A DNA stretch of 64,000 nt from Mycobacterium sp. DL440 (GCF_011745145.1 NZ_CP050191.1:3675327-3739326), one strand, 5' to 3'. Positions 42,416 to 49,909 are shown, counted from the first letter of the stretch. Program-made: numbers and translations. The notes: generated by a model from the letters alone, not told the origin.

Positions 42416-42832
42416 ATGGCCAAGAATGAACCCGTCGACTACGCCGCCCTCAGCCGCGCCGTCGAATCCGGCGACTACGTCGTCAGTGGCCCCCTCGAAG
42501 ACGGGGCAACCCTCCGCATGGGCCGCCCCGCCAAGGGCGCCCAGTCGGCTGGCAAAACCCCCAACCTCACCGTCCGCGTGGACCCGAGCATTCGCGGCAT
42601 CCTGCAGGCCATCGCCGACGACAAGGGCGTCAAAGAATCCGAGATCGTCCGCCAGGCCGTCCTCGAATTCATCGAATGCCACCCCGTCGGGGAACTCGCA
42701 CCGGCGGTCTACACCGTCGAGGACAACGCCGGCCACGTCCTCAGCATCCACCGCACCGAGCAGGGCGCCGAAACGGCACTGTCAGTAATCGCCGGGGCTA
42801 TCGGAATCAACAAGCAGCTGATCGAACGCTGA
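42416..42832 (+). CDS. Ribbon-helix-helix antitoxin
   Basis: 138 residues. The N-terminal segment (YAALSRAVESGDYVVSGPL, then MGRPAKGA) is common in actinobacterial antitoxins. A ribbon-helix-helix DNA-binding domain covers about residues 48-88 (PNLTVRVDPSIRGILQAI and SEIVRQAVLEFIE). A further 50-residue C-terminal part may bind the toxin. AAAGGA lies 7 nt before the ATG, 12 bp after the toxin stop. Predicted to neutralise the toxin and bind the operator at 42038-42054. Confidence 0.75.
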   Translation: MAKNEPVDYAALSRAVESGDYVVSGPLEDGATLRMGRPAKGAQSAGKTPNLTVRVDPSIRGILQAIADDKGVKESEIVRQAVLEFIECHPVGELAPAVYTVEDNAGHVLSIHRTEQGAETALSVIAGAIGINKQLIER

Positions 42833-42833
42833 C

Positions 42834-43076
42834 TCACAACTCAACAACCCGGGCGGGCCCGACCAGCACATCGCACTCAGCGGTTTGCGTCGGGCCCGTC
42901 ACTGTTCCGCCGCACCAGCACGTCCAGGTCGTGTGCCCACCACGATGGGAACCGCACGCCCGATGCCCCACGATCATCCGACCCGGCACGAACCGGTGTC
43001 CGGCCGGGCAATGCGTCGGCGCCAACCGCTTCCAGCCACCCGACGTCGAGCGCACAAGATCCCCAACCTTGGCCAC
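42834..43076 (-). CDS. Small zinc-binding protein
   Basis: 80 residues with His/Cys clusters CPAGHRFVPG, HRACGSH and TWTCWCGG, suggesting one zinc site. Start GTG at 43076. It is the only leftward gene between the antitoxin and the membrane protein gene. Function unknown. Confidence 0.6.
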   Translation of the reverse strand: MAKVGDLVRSTSGGWKRLAPTHCPAGHRFVPGRMIVGHRACGSHRGGHTTWTCWCGGTVTGPTQTAECDVLVGPARVVEL

Positions 43077-43130
43077 ACCACCAACGGTAAAACCGGGAAC
43101 CGACCAACCGCCGGCCAGCGTCCAACCATC

Positions 43131-43310
43131 ATGCGAACCATCCGGATGATCGACGCCGAACTCCGCGCCCTGGCCACCTACCGCGCCGCGTGCGCCGCCG
43201 ACGGCAACCCCGTCCGAACCACTACCGCAGTGGACCGACTACTCGATGACAGACACCTCGCGTGCCAGCCCGATTCAGTGCCGCCCAATGGCGCGAGCAA
43301 TCGCCTCTAG
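43131..43310 (+). CDS. Small helical protein, rightward
   Basis: 59 residues, MRTIRMIDAELRALATYRAA, then TTTAVDRLLDDRHLA. Similar short proteins (MRTIRxID start, ending in a LLDER-like helix) occur in mycobacteriophage early regions. Start ATG at 43131 from that pattern; no clear ribosome binding site. Overlaps the opposing gene end by 36 bp. Confidence 0.5.
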   Translation: MRTIRMIDAELRALATYRAACAADGNPVRTTTAVDRLLDDRHLACQPDSVPPNGASNRL

Positions 43311-43949
43311 CGCCTTCACCCACCGCCGCTGCATCCCCGGATCATCCCTATTCCCCGGATAGCTCCCCGACTGGTCCCGCAGTGTGCCCATCGTGAGTTC
43401 ATACGCATCGGTGTACTTGCGACCATGAGCGTCGACGTAGGAAATCGTGACGGTGAAGTCATCAGGGACAGGCTCGTCATCGTTGGCGCCCTGGTAGTAG
43501 TTGTCCATCGCCATCCCGGGTGGAAACGTCGGGATCACACGGCTGTACCGCCGTTGAAGGTACGGAGTGAGCACGCCCACTCGTTCCTCACCGCCACCGT
43601 CAGCAGGGTCAGGAAGCGGCGGATCAAAATCGACTTTCACATTGCGGGCCACCGACTGACCAACATTGCGAATCAGCAGCTCGGAGTTCTGCGTCAAGAC
43701 CGCATGCTTAAGTTCAGCGATGAGGACCGGGCGAGTCCTGTCAGCGCTGTCCTGCTTGAGTGACACCAACGTGAAAATCGCGACGACCGCGGCGGAAACC
43801 GTGGCAATGGAACCGAACGCGGTCCATGTAGTCGCAGGCACCGCCCAGTCCTTCACCGCGAGAACCCCAACGATGCACAACAGCACGACGAGCCCAACAA
43901 CAGCAGCGACGACGAGCTTGACGACCTGCCCCAATCGAACGGGTTGCAT
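43275..43949 (-). CDS. Membrane protein with two N-terminal helices
   Basis: 224 residues. Transmembrane helices at about 10-32 and 42-64 (VVGLVVLLCIVGVLAV, TVSAAVVAIFTLVSL), then a beta-rich domain of about 155 residues. No signal of enzyme activity. The two-helix plus cytosolic domain plan is seen in bacterial membrane proteins of unknown role and in some phage exclusion proteins; exclusion is speculation. TGATG overlap with the upstream gene. Confidence 0.72.
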   Translation of the reverse strand: MQPVRLGQVVKLVVAAVVGLVVLLCIVGVLAVKDWAVPATTWTAFGSIATVSAAVVAIFTLVSLKQDSADRTRPVLIAELKHAVLTQNSELLIRNVGQSVARNVKVDFDPPLPDPADGGGEERVGVLTPYLQRRYSRVIPTFPPGMAMDNYYQGANDDEPVPDDFTVTISYVDAHGRKYTDAYELTMGTLRDQSGSYPGNRDDPGMQRRWVKALEAIARAIGRH

Positions 43950-44284
43950 CACGACTCCCGAGGGTCGGTCTCAGCGTCCCGCCCGGCACCTTCGCCACCC
44001 TCGTCGTCATCGAATTTCTTCGGCTTCCGAACGATTCGCCCCGTTTCGGTACTGATCGTCTCGGTCGCGTCGCGGATCTGGCACTCCGCCAACTGCTCCG
44101 GCGTCATGCAGTCCGGGCAGATGACCTGGTAGACGAATCCGAACATGTTCTGCATGCCCCACGTGCGTTTCTCGTCCCTGTCCTCAGGACTGGGCCGACC
44201 GCACTTGATGCATTTGCTCATTCGCTCGGTGTACGCGTTGATGAACCATTCCTTCAGCTTGTCCAGGTTCGGGTTTTCACTCAT
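43949..44284 (-). CDS. Zinc-finger protein
   Basis: 111 residues; SKCIKCGRPS and VICPDCMTPE form a four-Cys zinc site (about 30-58), the C-terminus is highly acidic. Start ATG at 44284 overlaps the recombinase stop by 8 bp; the longer open frame is the recombinase in another frame. Possible DNA-binding partner of the recombinase; not proven. Confidence 0.7.
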   Translation of the reverse strand: MSENPNLDKLKEWFINAYTERMSKCIKCGRPSPEDRDEKRTWGMQNMFGFVYQVICPDCMTPEQLAECQIRDATETISTETGRIVRKPKKFDDDEGGEGAGRDAETDPRES

Positions 44285-44861
44285 CGCCACCATCCTTGTT
44301 CGCCGCCGCGCGGTTGCGCACGTTGTACACCGTCGCACGAGCAACTCCGAGCTCTTTCGCCAAATCCGTGGCGGACTCGCCGGCGTCCAGGCGGCGAACC
44401 ACCTCGGCCACCTGGTCCTCGGTGAGTGCCGGTTTGCGGCCCTTGTACACACCTTTCGCTTTGGCGATCGCGATTCCTTCCCGTTGCCGCTCCCGGATCA
44501 TCGAGCGTTCGAACTCGGCCACCGCGCCGAGCATGGACAGCAGCAGCGTCGACATCGGCGAATCCTCGCCCGTGAACGTCAGGTTCTCCTTGACGAACTC
44601 GACCCGCACGCCGCGGGCGGTCAGCTCCCGCACGGTGCGCCGCAGATCCTCCAGCGACCGGGCCAGCCGATCCATCGAGTGGACCACGAGGGTGTCGCCC
44701 TCGCGGACGTAGCCGAGCGCCTCGGTGAGGGCCGGGCGGGCGGTGTCCTTGCCGCTGGCCTTGTCCTCGTACCGCTTATCGACCTCGATGCCGTCGAGCT
44801 GGCGTTCGGTGTTCTGGTCGACCGTGGAGACGCGGACGTAGCCGACTCGCTGCCCGGTCAT
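44277..44861 (-). CDS. Small serine recombinase (resolvase/invertase)
   Basis: 194 residues. Catalytic domain about 1-140 with GYVRVSTVDQNTERQ (nucleophile Ser12), HSMDRLARS and the E-helix; C-terminal HTH about 150-190 (SATDLAKELGVARATVYNV). Size and layout match Tn3 resolvase / Hin invertase, not the large serine integrases. It may resolve phage multimers or invert a segment; no pair of inverted crossover sites was noticed nearby. Overlaps the preceding gene by ATGA. Confidence 0.9.
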   Translation of the reverse strand: MTGQRVGYVRVSTVDQNTERQLDGIEVDKRYEDKASGKDTARPALTEALGYVREGDTLVVHSMDRLARSLEDLRRTVRELTARGVRVEFVKENLTFTGEDSPMSTLLLSMLGAVAEFERSMIRERQREGIAIAKAKGVYKGRKPALTEDQVAEVVRRLDAGESATDLAKELGVARATVYNVRNRAAANKDGGDE

Positions 44862-45109
44862 CGTCCGGCCGCCAGCCATTCGACGAGCTGGTGTACGAGG
44901 TTCGCGGCGGCCTCACGGTCGAGAGTCACGGTGGCCTTGCCGTCGGCGTCGGAGGCGGTGAAGATCGCCACGTCGGGCCATGCACTATCGACGAACGTGC
45001 TGACGTCCAGGTGCAGTTGGTCGTGGTTGTCGGACTCGATGTCGCGATAGGTCTGTGAGCGTCGGATGCTGGTCGGCCGGCGGTCATCGGTGTCGGGGTT
45101 GGTGGTCAT
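44858..45109 (-). CDS. Hypothetical acidic protein
   Basis: 83 residues, start ATG at 45109 with GGAG 6 nt before it; an ATG 4 codons upstream is also possible. Acidic N-terminal half; the C-terminus (TVTLDREAAANLVHQLVEWL) is a helix. No family recognised. First gene of the recombinase unit. Confidence 0.65.
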   Translation of the reverse strand: MTTNPDTDDRRPTSIRRSQTYRDIESDNHDQLHLDVSTFVDSAWPDVAIFTASDADGKATVTLDREAAANLVHQLVEWLAAGR

Positions 45110-45137
45110 CAGCGGCTCCATATCGTCTAAATAGGTT

Positions 45138-45162
45138 CTAGACCAGACTAGTCCAGTGTCAA
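45138..45162 (-). promoter_or_regulatory. Promoter-like region with immunity-operator-like motif
   Basis: On the minus strand a perfect TTGACA (45157-45162) is followed 16 nt later by TAGAAC. On the plus strand CTAGACC (45138-45144) and TGTCAAAC (45157-45164) repeat parts of the operators at 63669-63702. This suggests repressor control of the recombinase unit. Confidence 0.5.
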
Positions 45163-45255
45163 ACAATTCGCCAACCACCTTTGTTGGACACTGATTGCGC
45201 TGGTCACGCCCAACGTTTCGACAATCCGCAACAGTTCACCACGGGTACACCCCAG

Positions 45256-45375
45256 TTAGACAGCCCTGGCTACGCCCGCTCCGCCTTTCGGCGGTGGCGG
45301 CGTCGGCGGCAACGGGCGCGGCCGAGTGTTGACGCCCGGCCGGTACCCGCCTCCACGTGGCGGCATCCAGCCCAT
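45256..45375 (-). CDS. Proline-rich micro-protein
   Basis: 39 residues, MGWMPPRGGGYRPGVNTRP then a PPTPPPPKGG stretch. The ATG overlaps the upstream stop (TGATG). Likely disordered; small Pro/Gly proteins like this are found near terminase genes in mycobacteriophages. Function unknown. Confidence 0.5.
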   Translation of the reverse strand: MGWMPPRGGGYRPGVNTRPRPLPPTPPPPKGGAGVARAV

Positions 45376-45728
45376 CAGGACGCCCCGTCCTCGTCGTCGT
45401 CGAACGCGGCCAGCGCCCGCTCGATCCACGACGGCACCGCTTCCACCACCTCGACGCCCTGAGCGGCCCGGGACACTGCCAGCCACTCCGCCAGCTCATC
45501 GACCGGGATGCCATCGAGCCCCAACACCTGGCGGGCCACCGACACGTGCAGATCCCACAGCGGGTCACCCTCGCCGGCCACCCTGCCGAACAGCTCGCGG
45601 CACTCGGCCTGGACTGCGACGTCGAGCTGCGCGGTGTCCACCCGGCCGGTAGCGATGTCCTCCGCCACCGACATGGCTGCATCCACGCCGGCCTTCTTGG
45701 CGGCCTTCACCTGGTCGGCGGTGGTCAT
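45375..45728 (-). CDS. Hypothetical acidic helical protein
   Basis: 117 residues, acidic, helical (TADQVKAAKKAGVDAAMSVA at the start, WIERALAAFDDDEDG at the end). Coupled to the probable small terminase by ATGA. No family recognised. Confidence 0.68.
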   Translation of the reverse strand: MTTADQVKAAKKAGVDAAMSVAEDIATGRVDTAQLDVAVQAECRELFGRVAGEGDPLWDLHVSVARQVLGLDGIPVDELAEWLAVSRAAQGVEVVEAVPSWIERALAAFDDDEDGAS

Positions 45729-46204
45729 CGTTCAAGCTCCTCGGGTAGCGGCACAACCTCGGCGTCGATCGCGGCCTGCAGCTTGGCGCGGGTGTCGGTG
45801 ATCATCTCCACCACGGTCTGAGTCACCTGGACGTCAACGACCTGTGGGACAGCGACGTACAGCCCTTCGAGCTTGGCGCGTTTGTCCAGACCGTCGAGGA
45901 GCACCTTGCCGAGCTCGGCGACGTCGCGGTGCTTGCCGGCGTCGTGGGCTTCGTCGAGGCTGTCGCGGACGGTGCTGATGACTTCGACCATGACCTGACC
46001 GACGGCGCGGCGCATGGTGTCGATGTCGTCGGGCGGGTTCTTCTCGAGGAATGTCCGGACGGCCTTGAACGCGGAGTGTCGAGATTTGAACCCGACCTCG
46101 TCGGCGATCTCCTGCCATGTGCGCCCGCGGACCCGCAGGCGCCAGGCGTGTTCGGCGCGGGCTCTGGTTGTGGCTCTGTCGCCGCTGGGTGCCATGTTGC
46201 GCAT
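45725..46204 (-). CDS. Probable terminase small subunit
   Basis: 159 residues. N-terminal HTH about 22-45 (RTWQEIADEVGFKSRHSAFK) and a long helical C-terminal half, the plan of small terminase subunits that recognise the packaging site. The open frame extends 236 codons upstream but that part is Arg/Pro-rich antisense-like sequence covering two other genes, so the start is set at ATG 46204 (46195 is possible). Separated from the large terminase by the accessory block. Confidence 0.68.
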   Translation of the reverse strand: MRNMAPSGDRATTRARAEHAWRLRVRGRTWQEIADEVGFKSRHSAFKAVRTFLEKNPPDDIDTMRRAVGQVMVEVISTVRDSLDEAHDAGKHRDVAELGKVLLDGLDKRAKLEGLYVAVPQVVDVQVTQTVVEMITDTRAKLQAAIDAEVVPLPEELER

Positions 46205-46319
46205 TTTCTGTTGGTGGGGTGCGGGTGGTGTGGACTGCGGTCCGGTCTCGTCTTGTTCATTTTGGGGGCTGCTGGGTGAGTTACAGGGGTGTTTTTTGCC
46301 GCCTGGTGTCCACGGAGAG

Positions 46320-46589
46320 CTACGAATGGGGTGGTTCTGGTGTGGCGGTGGCGGGCCAGCCCATTTTGGCCCGGATTTGGGCGATTCCTCGGCGGGCGGT
46401 TTCGGTGTGGTCTTGGTGGTCGCAGACTTGGGTTCCGCGGTAGCCGTCTGGGTCGCACATCTCGCATGCCTGGATGGCGGCGGCGCGGTTGGTGCGGGCG
46501 TCGCGGGCTTGTTGGGCTTCCCAGAGTTCGGCGGGGCTGGGGCCGGCGGCGGCGCGTTCATCTGCGTACGGATCGGATGGGTCACGCAT
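46320..46589 (-). CDS. Small Cys/His protein
   Basis: 89 residues, ATG overlapping the end of the replication gene. Charged N-terminal helix, then CEMCDPDGYRGTQVCDHQDH, a likely zinc site. Its motif resembles the C-terminal CPDCDP...CTHHDW part of the protein encoded just before, so it may be a duplicated zinc module. Confidence 0.68.
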   Translation of the reverse strand: MRDPSDPYADERAAAGPSPAELWEAQQARDARTNRAAAIQACEMCDPDGYRGTQVCDHQDHTETARRGIAQIRAKMGWPATATPEPPHS

Positions 46590-47472
46590 GGCCTGAACCC
46601 CAGTCGTGGTGAGTGCATCGGGTGGCGGGTTCGACGGGTTCGTGTGTGTCGGGGTCGAGCAGCCATCCGACGGGATCGCAGTCGGGGCAGTCGCGGATCG
46701 CGGCGTTGCGTGCCTTCTGCGCTTCGGTGGCTGCGACGGCTTGGGCGGCATGCCATTCGTCGTAGCGCTTGCGTGCTCGACCGCAGGGACCGCAGGGGCG
46801 GTCGGTTCCGTCTGGGTGGCCGGGGCAGAACGGGGAGGGCTCGTTGAGGTCCGGTTTGGGCTGGGTCGGTTCGGTTCGTGCGGACCCGCGCGCACGCGTC
46901 CCCCCAACGCAACCATCTACGGAAGGTGAGAGCTGATCTACAACTGAGCTACAGCTGGGGGGTTCCGGAAGGGTTCGGGAAGGGTTACCCGTTTCGGAAG
47001 GGTTCGGGAAGGGTTCTGAAAGGGTTTCGGAAGGGTTCCAACCGGCGTCGATCTCGTTGGCCACGGCGGTCGCTTCGGCTTTGTTCAATCGGTGGAGCTC
47101 GACGGCGAGAACGGACCTCAATTTCGGCGACACAACGGCTCTCGCGGCCTTCAATGCAGCCTTGAGAATGTTCGGTGAGCGGGCCGCGATGCGCCTGATG
47201 TAGGACCGCACGAGCAGCTCGTCGGTGTCGGTGTCGTAGTAGACGAATCGGGCCGCTTCGAGCGCCTTGAGGTCGCCCCAGATGTCGTCGGCGGTGAGTT
47301 CGTCGCAGCCCTTGGCGAGCAGGTCAACGTGGAGTGTGAGGATTCCGGCGCAGTCGACGTCGCGCTGGGATAGCAGTTGCAGGAAGGTGCATTGGGCGAA
47401 TCGTGGGAGGGCGCGGAAGTCTTTGTCTCGCCGCCAGATCGCTTCGTCGATCATTGCGAACGCGTTAGCCAT
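46582..47472 (-). CDS. Phage replication initiator (replisome organiser-like)
   Basis: 296 residues. The N-terminal 120 residues (IDEAIWRRDKDFRALPRFAQ, then QRDVDCAGILTLHVDLLAKG) match winged-helix replication initiators of mycobacteriophages. A Pro/Ser linker (about 145-180) is encoded by 11-bp iterons. The C-terminus has several Cys pairs (CPGHPDGTDRPCGPCG, CPDCDPVGW) for zinc. Probably binds the iterons in its own gene and loads the replicative helicase, as lambda O does. ATG at 47472 chosen over an upstream start within the GIY-YIG gene. Confidence 0.8.
   Translation of the reverse strand: MANAFAMIDEAIWRRDKDFRALPRFAQCTFLQLLSQRDVDCAGILTLHVDLLAKGCDELTADDIWGDLKALEAARFVYYDTDTDELLVRSYIRRIAARSPNILKAALKAARAVVSPKLRSVLAVELHRLNKAEATAVANEIDAGWNPSETLSEPFPNPSETGNPSRTLPEPPSCSSVVDQLSPSVDGCVGGTRARGSARTEPTQPKPDLNEPSPFCPGHPDGTDRPCGPCGRARKRYDEWHAAQAVAATEAQKARNAAIRDCPDCDPVGWLLDPDTHEPVEPATRCTHHDWGSGHA
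46967..47037. repeat. Iterons of 11 bp: probable origin of replication
   Basis: GGAAGGGTT begins at 46967, 46978, 46996, 47007 and 47029, with a one-mismatch copy GAAAGGGTT at 47018. Steps are 11, 18, 11, 11 and 11 bp. The repeats fall in all three codon phases of the surrounding gene, so selection acts on DNA rather than protein. Proposed binding sites of the initiator. Confidence 0.75.
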
Positions 47473-47476
47473 GGAT

Positions 47477-47767
47477 TTATGCACCGACCGTTTCGTAGCG
47501 GACGAAGTTATGGATGGGGTCAAGCGTTTGGATCAGGTGCCGCTCGTGGGCTGCGGCAGCTTCGCGGCTTTCGCAGTGGGTGATGACGACGCGGGAGATG
47601 TCGCTGTACCAGGGCTTGCGGGGCTTCTGGTTACGGTGCCCAGCAAGGCGGTTGATGAGCTCTTGCGTCATGCCGATGTACAGCGGGCGGTCACCGTCTG
47701 CTGGGTACAGGGTGTAGACGATGTTGCCGTCGACCTCGCCGGCCTGGTTAGTCCACTCGAACTTCAC
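47477..47767 (-). CDS. GIY-YIG domain protein
   Basis: 96 residues, almost only the GIY-YIG nuclease core: VYTLYPADGDRPLYIG, then LINRLAGHR with the catalytic Arg40 region, a Glu in AAHERHLI and N in DPIHN. Stand-alone GIY-YIG proteins may be homing or repair nucleases. Coupled by ATGA to the small HTH gene before it. Confidence 0.87.
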   Translation of the reverse strand: MKFEWTNQAGEVDGNIVYTLYPADGDRPLYIGMTQELINRLAGHRNQKPRKPWYSDISRVVITHCESREAAAAHERHLIQTLDPIHNFVRYETVGA

Positions 47768-47946
47768 TGTCCGACCTCCTGGCTGCTGGTGAACATGGCA
47801 TCGATCTCAGCCAAGTCGTATCGGACGGTGCGGCCGATCTTGTGACCGGTGATGAGTCCTTGTGCCCGCCAACGGCGGAGTGTGCTGGCGGAGACGCGAG
47901 CGTGTTCAGTGGCCTCCTGTTCGGTGGCCCAACGTGGTTGCGTCAC
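47764..47946 (-). CDS. Excisionase-like HTH protein
   Basis: 60 residues, a MerR/excisionase-type winged helix (VSASTLRRWRAQGLITGHKI, then GRTVRYDLAEIDAMF). AGGAG lies 5 nt before the GTG start. May act as excisionase or a small regulator; distance from the expected integrase makes the excisionase role uncertain. Confidence 0.78.
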   Translation of the reverse strand: MTQPRWATEQEATEHARVSASTLRRWRAQGLITGHKIGRTVRYDLAEIDAMFTSSQEVGQ

Positions 47947-48137
47947 AACTTCTCCTGAGTCCTCGTGACTGCTGTTGACTGCTGCTGCACGGTAGGGCTG
48001 CCGGGTGCAGGCTCGTCCCATGTTGGGCAGTCGGGGTGGTGCCCTTGGGTTTTCGGATGCCAGCCGCAGTCTGGGCAGCGGCCCATGCCGATGAGTTGGG
48101 CGCGGGTGAACAGCAGCCGGATCTTCGGATCTGTCAT
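47943..48137 (-). CDS. Small zinc-ribbon protein
   Basis: 64 residues, CPDCGWHPKTQGHHPDCP is a compact Cys/His zinc motif. Coupled to the next gene by GTGA. Function unknown. Confidence 0.7.
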   Translation of the reverse strand: MTDPKIRLLFTRAQLIGMGRCPDCGWHPKTQGHHPDCPTWDEPAPGSPTVQQQSTAVTRTQEKL

Positions 48138-48421
48138 CGCGGTTGACCGGGCCCTTGTGCCGGGTGCTCGTCGGCGTGCATCGGGCAGTACGTGAGCGCG
48201 TAGCCGGTGTACGGGTCGCCGTGCTCGCGGACCGACCAGCCTTCGGGCAGATACTCATTGAGGCGTGCGCCGTCAGAGTGCACAGCATTCCCGTGCCAGT
48301 CGGAGGCGTACACGTCGACCGCCTCTTCGGCTGCCCATGGAGGTTCACCGGGGCCGGGCTGTCGCGGGCCCTCGTACCCGTTGCATCCGCTGTGGTCGCA
48401 CTCGAACTCGACGCTGATCAC
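48134..48421 (-). CDS. Hypothetical Cys/His protein
   Basis: 95 residues from GTG. ECDHSGCNGYEG at the start and YCPMHADEHPA at the end can bind zinc; the middle (VDVYASDWHGNAVHSDGARL) is alpha/beta. No family recognised. Confidence 0.65.
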   Translation of the reverse strand: MISVEFECDHSGCNGYEGPRQPGPGEPPWAAEEAVDVYASDWHGNAVHSDGARLNEYLPEGWSVREHGDPYTGYALTYCPMHADEHPAQGPGQPR

Positions 48422-48422
48422 T

Positions 48423-48698
48423 TCAGTTGTTCCTTCCGATTCGGTAGCCGCCTCGGGGTGGTTTCCCTGGTGGGTATGAGGGCCGGCCTTTGTCGTTGCG
48501 TTCGAATCCGGCCCAGACGCCGTATTTCTCGCGTTGCGCGTTGGCGGCCGCCATGCACTCAGGTCGGACTGTGCAGGTGGCGCAGATGGATTCGGCGACC
48601 TCACGTGTTTGGTCGTCGGACGGATCGGGGAAGAACAGCTCGGGGTCTTGGCCCCGGCATGCTGCGCCGGTGCGCCAGTCGGGTTGTGGGGTGGTCAT
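48423..48698 (-). CDS. WhiB-like iron-sulfur transcription regulator
   Basis: 91 residues with the four invariant cysteines C14, C39, C42 and C48 (AACRGQDPELFF, ICATCTVRPEC), the GVWAG-type turn (YGVWAGFE) and a basic C-terminal tail. WhiB proteins hold a 4Fe-4S cluster and bind the housekeeping sigma factor. Phage copies can redirect host transcription; WhiB in a mycobacteriophage has been shown to down-regulate host whiB2. ATG at the overlap with the upstream gene. Confidence 0.93.
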   Translation of the reverse strand: MTTPQPDWRTGAACRGQDPELFFPDPSDDQTREVAESICATCTVRPECMAAANAQREKYGVWAGFERNDKGRPSYPPGKPPRGGYRIGRNN

Positions 48699-48877
48699 TG
48701 GGCCCATTCCTTCCGGGCTGGGTGCAGGTGGGAGAGGTGCCATTGGCCGCAGCGGCACTGGTAGGGGTAGAGCCGTTGTTTCGTTTCGCCGAGGGGCGGT
48801 CGGGTGAGGCGTTGAAACTGGTTGGCTTTGGCCTTGGAGCGGTAGGCGCGTTTCTCGGGGGTTGGGCAGTCGGCCAT
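48695..48877 (-). CDS. Small zinc-ribbon protein
   Basis: 60 residues; MADCPTPEKRAYRSKAKANQ then YPYQCRCGQWHLSH, a short motif found in many actinophage early proteins. TGATG overlap with the upstream gene sets the ATG at 48877. Function unknown. Confidence 0.74.
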   Translation of the reverse strand: MADCPTPEKRAYRSKAKANQFQRLTRPPLGETKQRLYPYQCRCGQWHLSHLHPARKEWAQ

Positions 48878-49158
48878 CACGTGCCCGCCTCAGGGTCGGG
48901 GACCTGGAGTGAGATGAGGCGCATGCAGTCTCGGAGATGCTCCAGGTATGCCGACACTGTGATGCGCCAGGCGGTGTCGAGTTCGTAGTTGTCGGCGACC
49001 TGTTTGGCGTGTTCGGCGAGGAACTGGGCGGCGGCTTCGAGGCCGTTGCGGACGCCTTCTTGGTGGGCGAGCGTGTAGAGGTCGACGACCTGTTGGCAGA
49101 TGGTGTGAGTGGCGGTCTTCCCTGCGGATTCGGCGGCGTCGGGGTCGGGGTTGGTCAT
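48877..49158 (-). CDS. Hypothetical helical protein
   Basis: 93 residues, acidic and helical (GLEAAAQFLAEHAKQVADNY), similar in size to early proteins of unknown function. ATG overlaps the stop of a small upstream gene. Confidence 0.65.
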   Translation of the reverse strand: MTNPDPDAAESAGKTATHTICQQVVDLYTLAHQEGVRNGLEAAAQFLAEHAKQVADNYELDTAWRITVSAYLEHLRDCMRLISLQVPDPEAGT

Positions 49159-49331
49159 CGGCGTGCCTGTGCGTAGTGGTGGGCGTAGGTCATGGCGGCC
49201 TCGTGACGTTTGAGGTAGCCGACTTCACGCCAGCCGACGTGGCCGCGGCGTTCGACGGCCCAGCCTTGGATGCGTTCGTTGGCGGAACGGATGGCGCGCA
49301 CCCTGAGTGGACGGAGCGGACGCTCAGGCAT
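49155..49331 (-). CDS. Small basic protein
   Basis: 58 residues from MPERPLRPLRVRAIRSANER to HHYAQARR, very basic (Arg/His). Both ends overlap neighbours by 4-8 bp, which closes what would otherwise be a gap in a tightly packed operon. No family recognised. Confidence 0.6.
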   Translation of the reverse strand: MPERPLRPLRVRAIRSANERIQGWAVERRGHVGWREVGYLKRHEAAMTYAHHYAQARR

Positions 49332-49677
49332 CGGCGCGCTCCCACCTGGTGACGTGGCGGGTGACGACGAACTGGTCTGCGCAGAGTCCCCGGTTGCGCG
49401 CGGTCTGCCAGTCCGGGTCGTTGTAGCCGAGCCAGTCGGCGGGACCGCCCGCGCCGTCGAGCATTCCGACGGAGTAGACCTGCGTCAGGCCGAGCGTTTC
49501 GGCCAGCACAGCGGCGAGGTGGGGAACCATGTCGGGCTCCTCGTCATCGAGCGCCCGCCCGCACTCACACTGGTGAATGAGCGATTTCACGTCGTAGACG
49601 TGCTCACGCAGCACTTCGGTGATGCGGTCAGTGATGCGTGCACCGGTTGCCACTTCGGGCATGGGAATGTCACTCAT
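49324..49677 (-). CDS. Hypothetical protein
   Basis: 117 residues, start ATG at 49677 inside the preceding gene end. HQCECGRALDDEEPD could bind metal, and DWLGYNDPDWQTARN follows. No family recognised. Confidence 0.65.
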   Translation of the reverse strand: MSDIPMPEVATGARITDRITEVLREHVYDVKSLIHQCECGRALDDEEPDMVPHLAAVLAETLGLTQVYSVGMLDGAGGPADWLGYNDPDWQTARNRGLCADQFVVTRHVTRWERADA

Positions 49678-49909
49678 CGGAGGCCCCGTTCCCGAACAGC
49701 GCGTCGATGGCCACCTTGCTGTCACGCCACTGCTGCTCCGAATGGCGATACAGCGCAGCTTCACGCTCTTGCCGGTCGGCCTGTTCGCGCGCCAACCGCG
49801 CGGATTCTTCACACGCTGCGGCCTTGCCTGACCAGTAGTCAGCAGCGCCCTGGCACGCGTCGCTTGGGGTCCGGTTGACCATCCCGATCGGGACGGTGGG
49901 GTCACTCAT
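49670..49909 (-). CDS. Hypothetical coiled-coil protein
   Basis: 79 residues, mostly charged helix (CEESARLAREQADRQEREAA). Start MSDPTVP overlaps upstream gene by ATGA. Function unknown. Confidence 0.65.
   Translation of the reverse strand: MSDPTVPIGMVNRTPSDACQGAADYWSGKAAACEESARLAREQADRQEREAALYRHSEQQWRDSKVAIDALFGNGASDE

Noticed and set aside
44277..44861. Serine recombinase as the phage integrase
   Set aside because: Only 194 residues with a resolvase/invertase layout; large serine integrases are about 450 residues or more, and it is not at a prophage end.
46205..46912. N-terminal extension of the small terminase frame
   Set aside because: Arg/Pro-rich and covers two better-supported genes; start set at 46204.
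47764..48348. 194-codon frame extending the excisionase-like gene
   Set aside because: The upstream part overlaps two other genes in another frame; GTG 47946 with AGGAG is the supported start.
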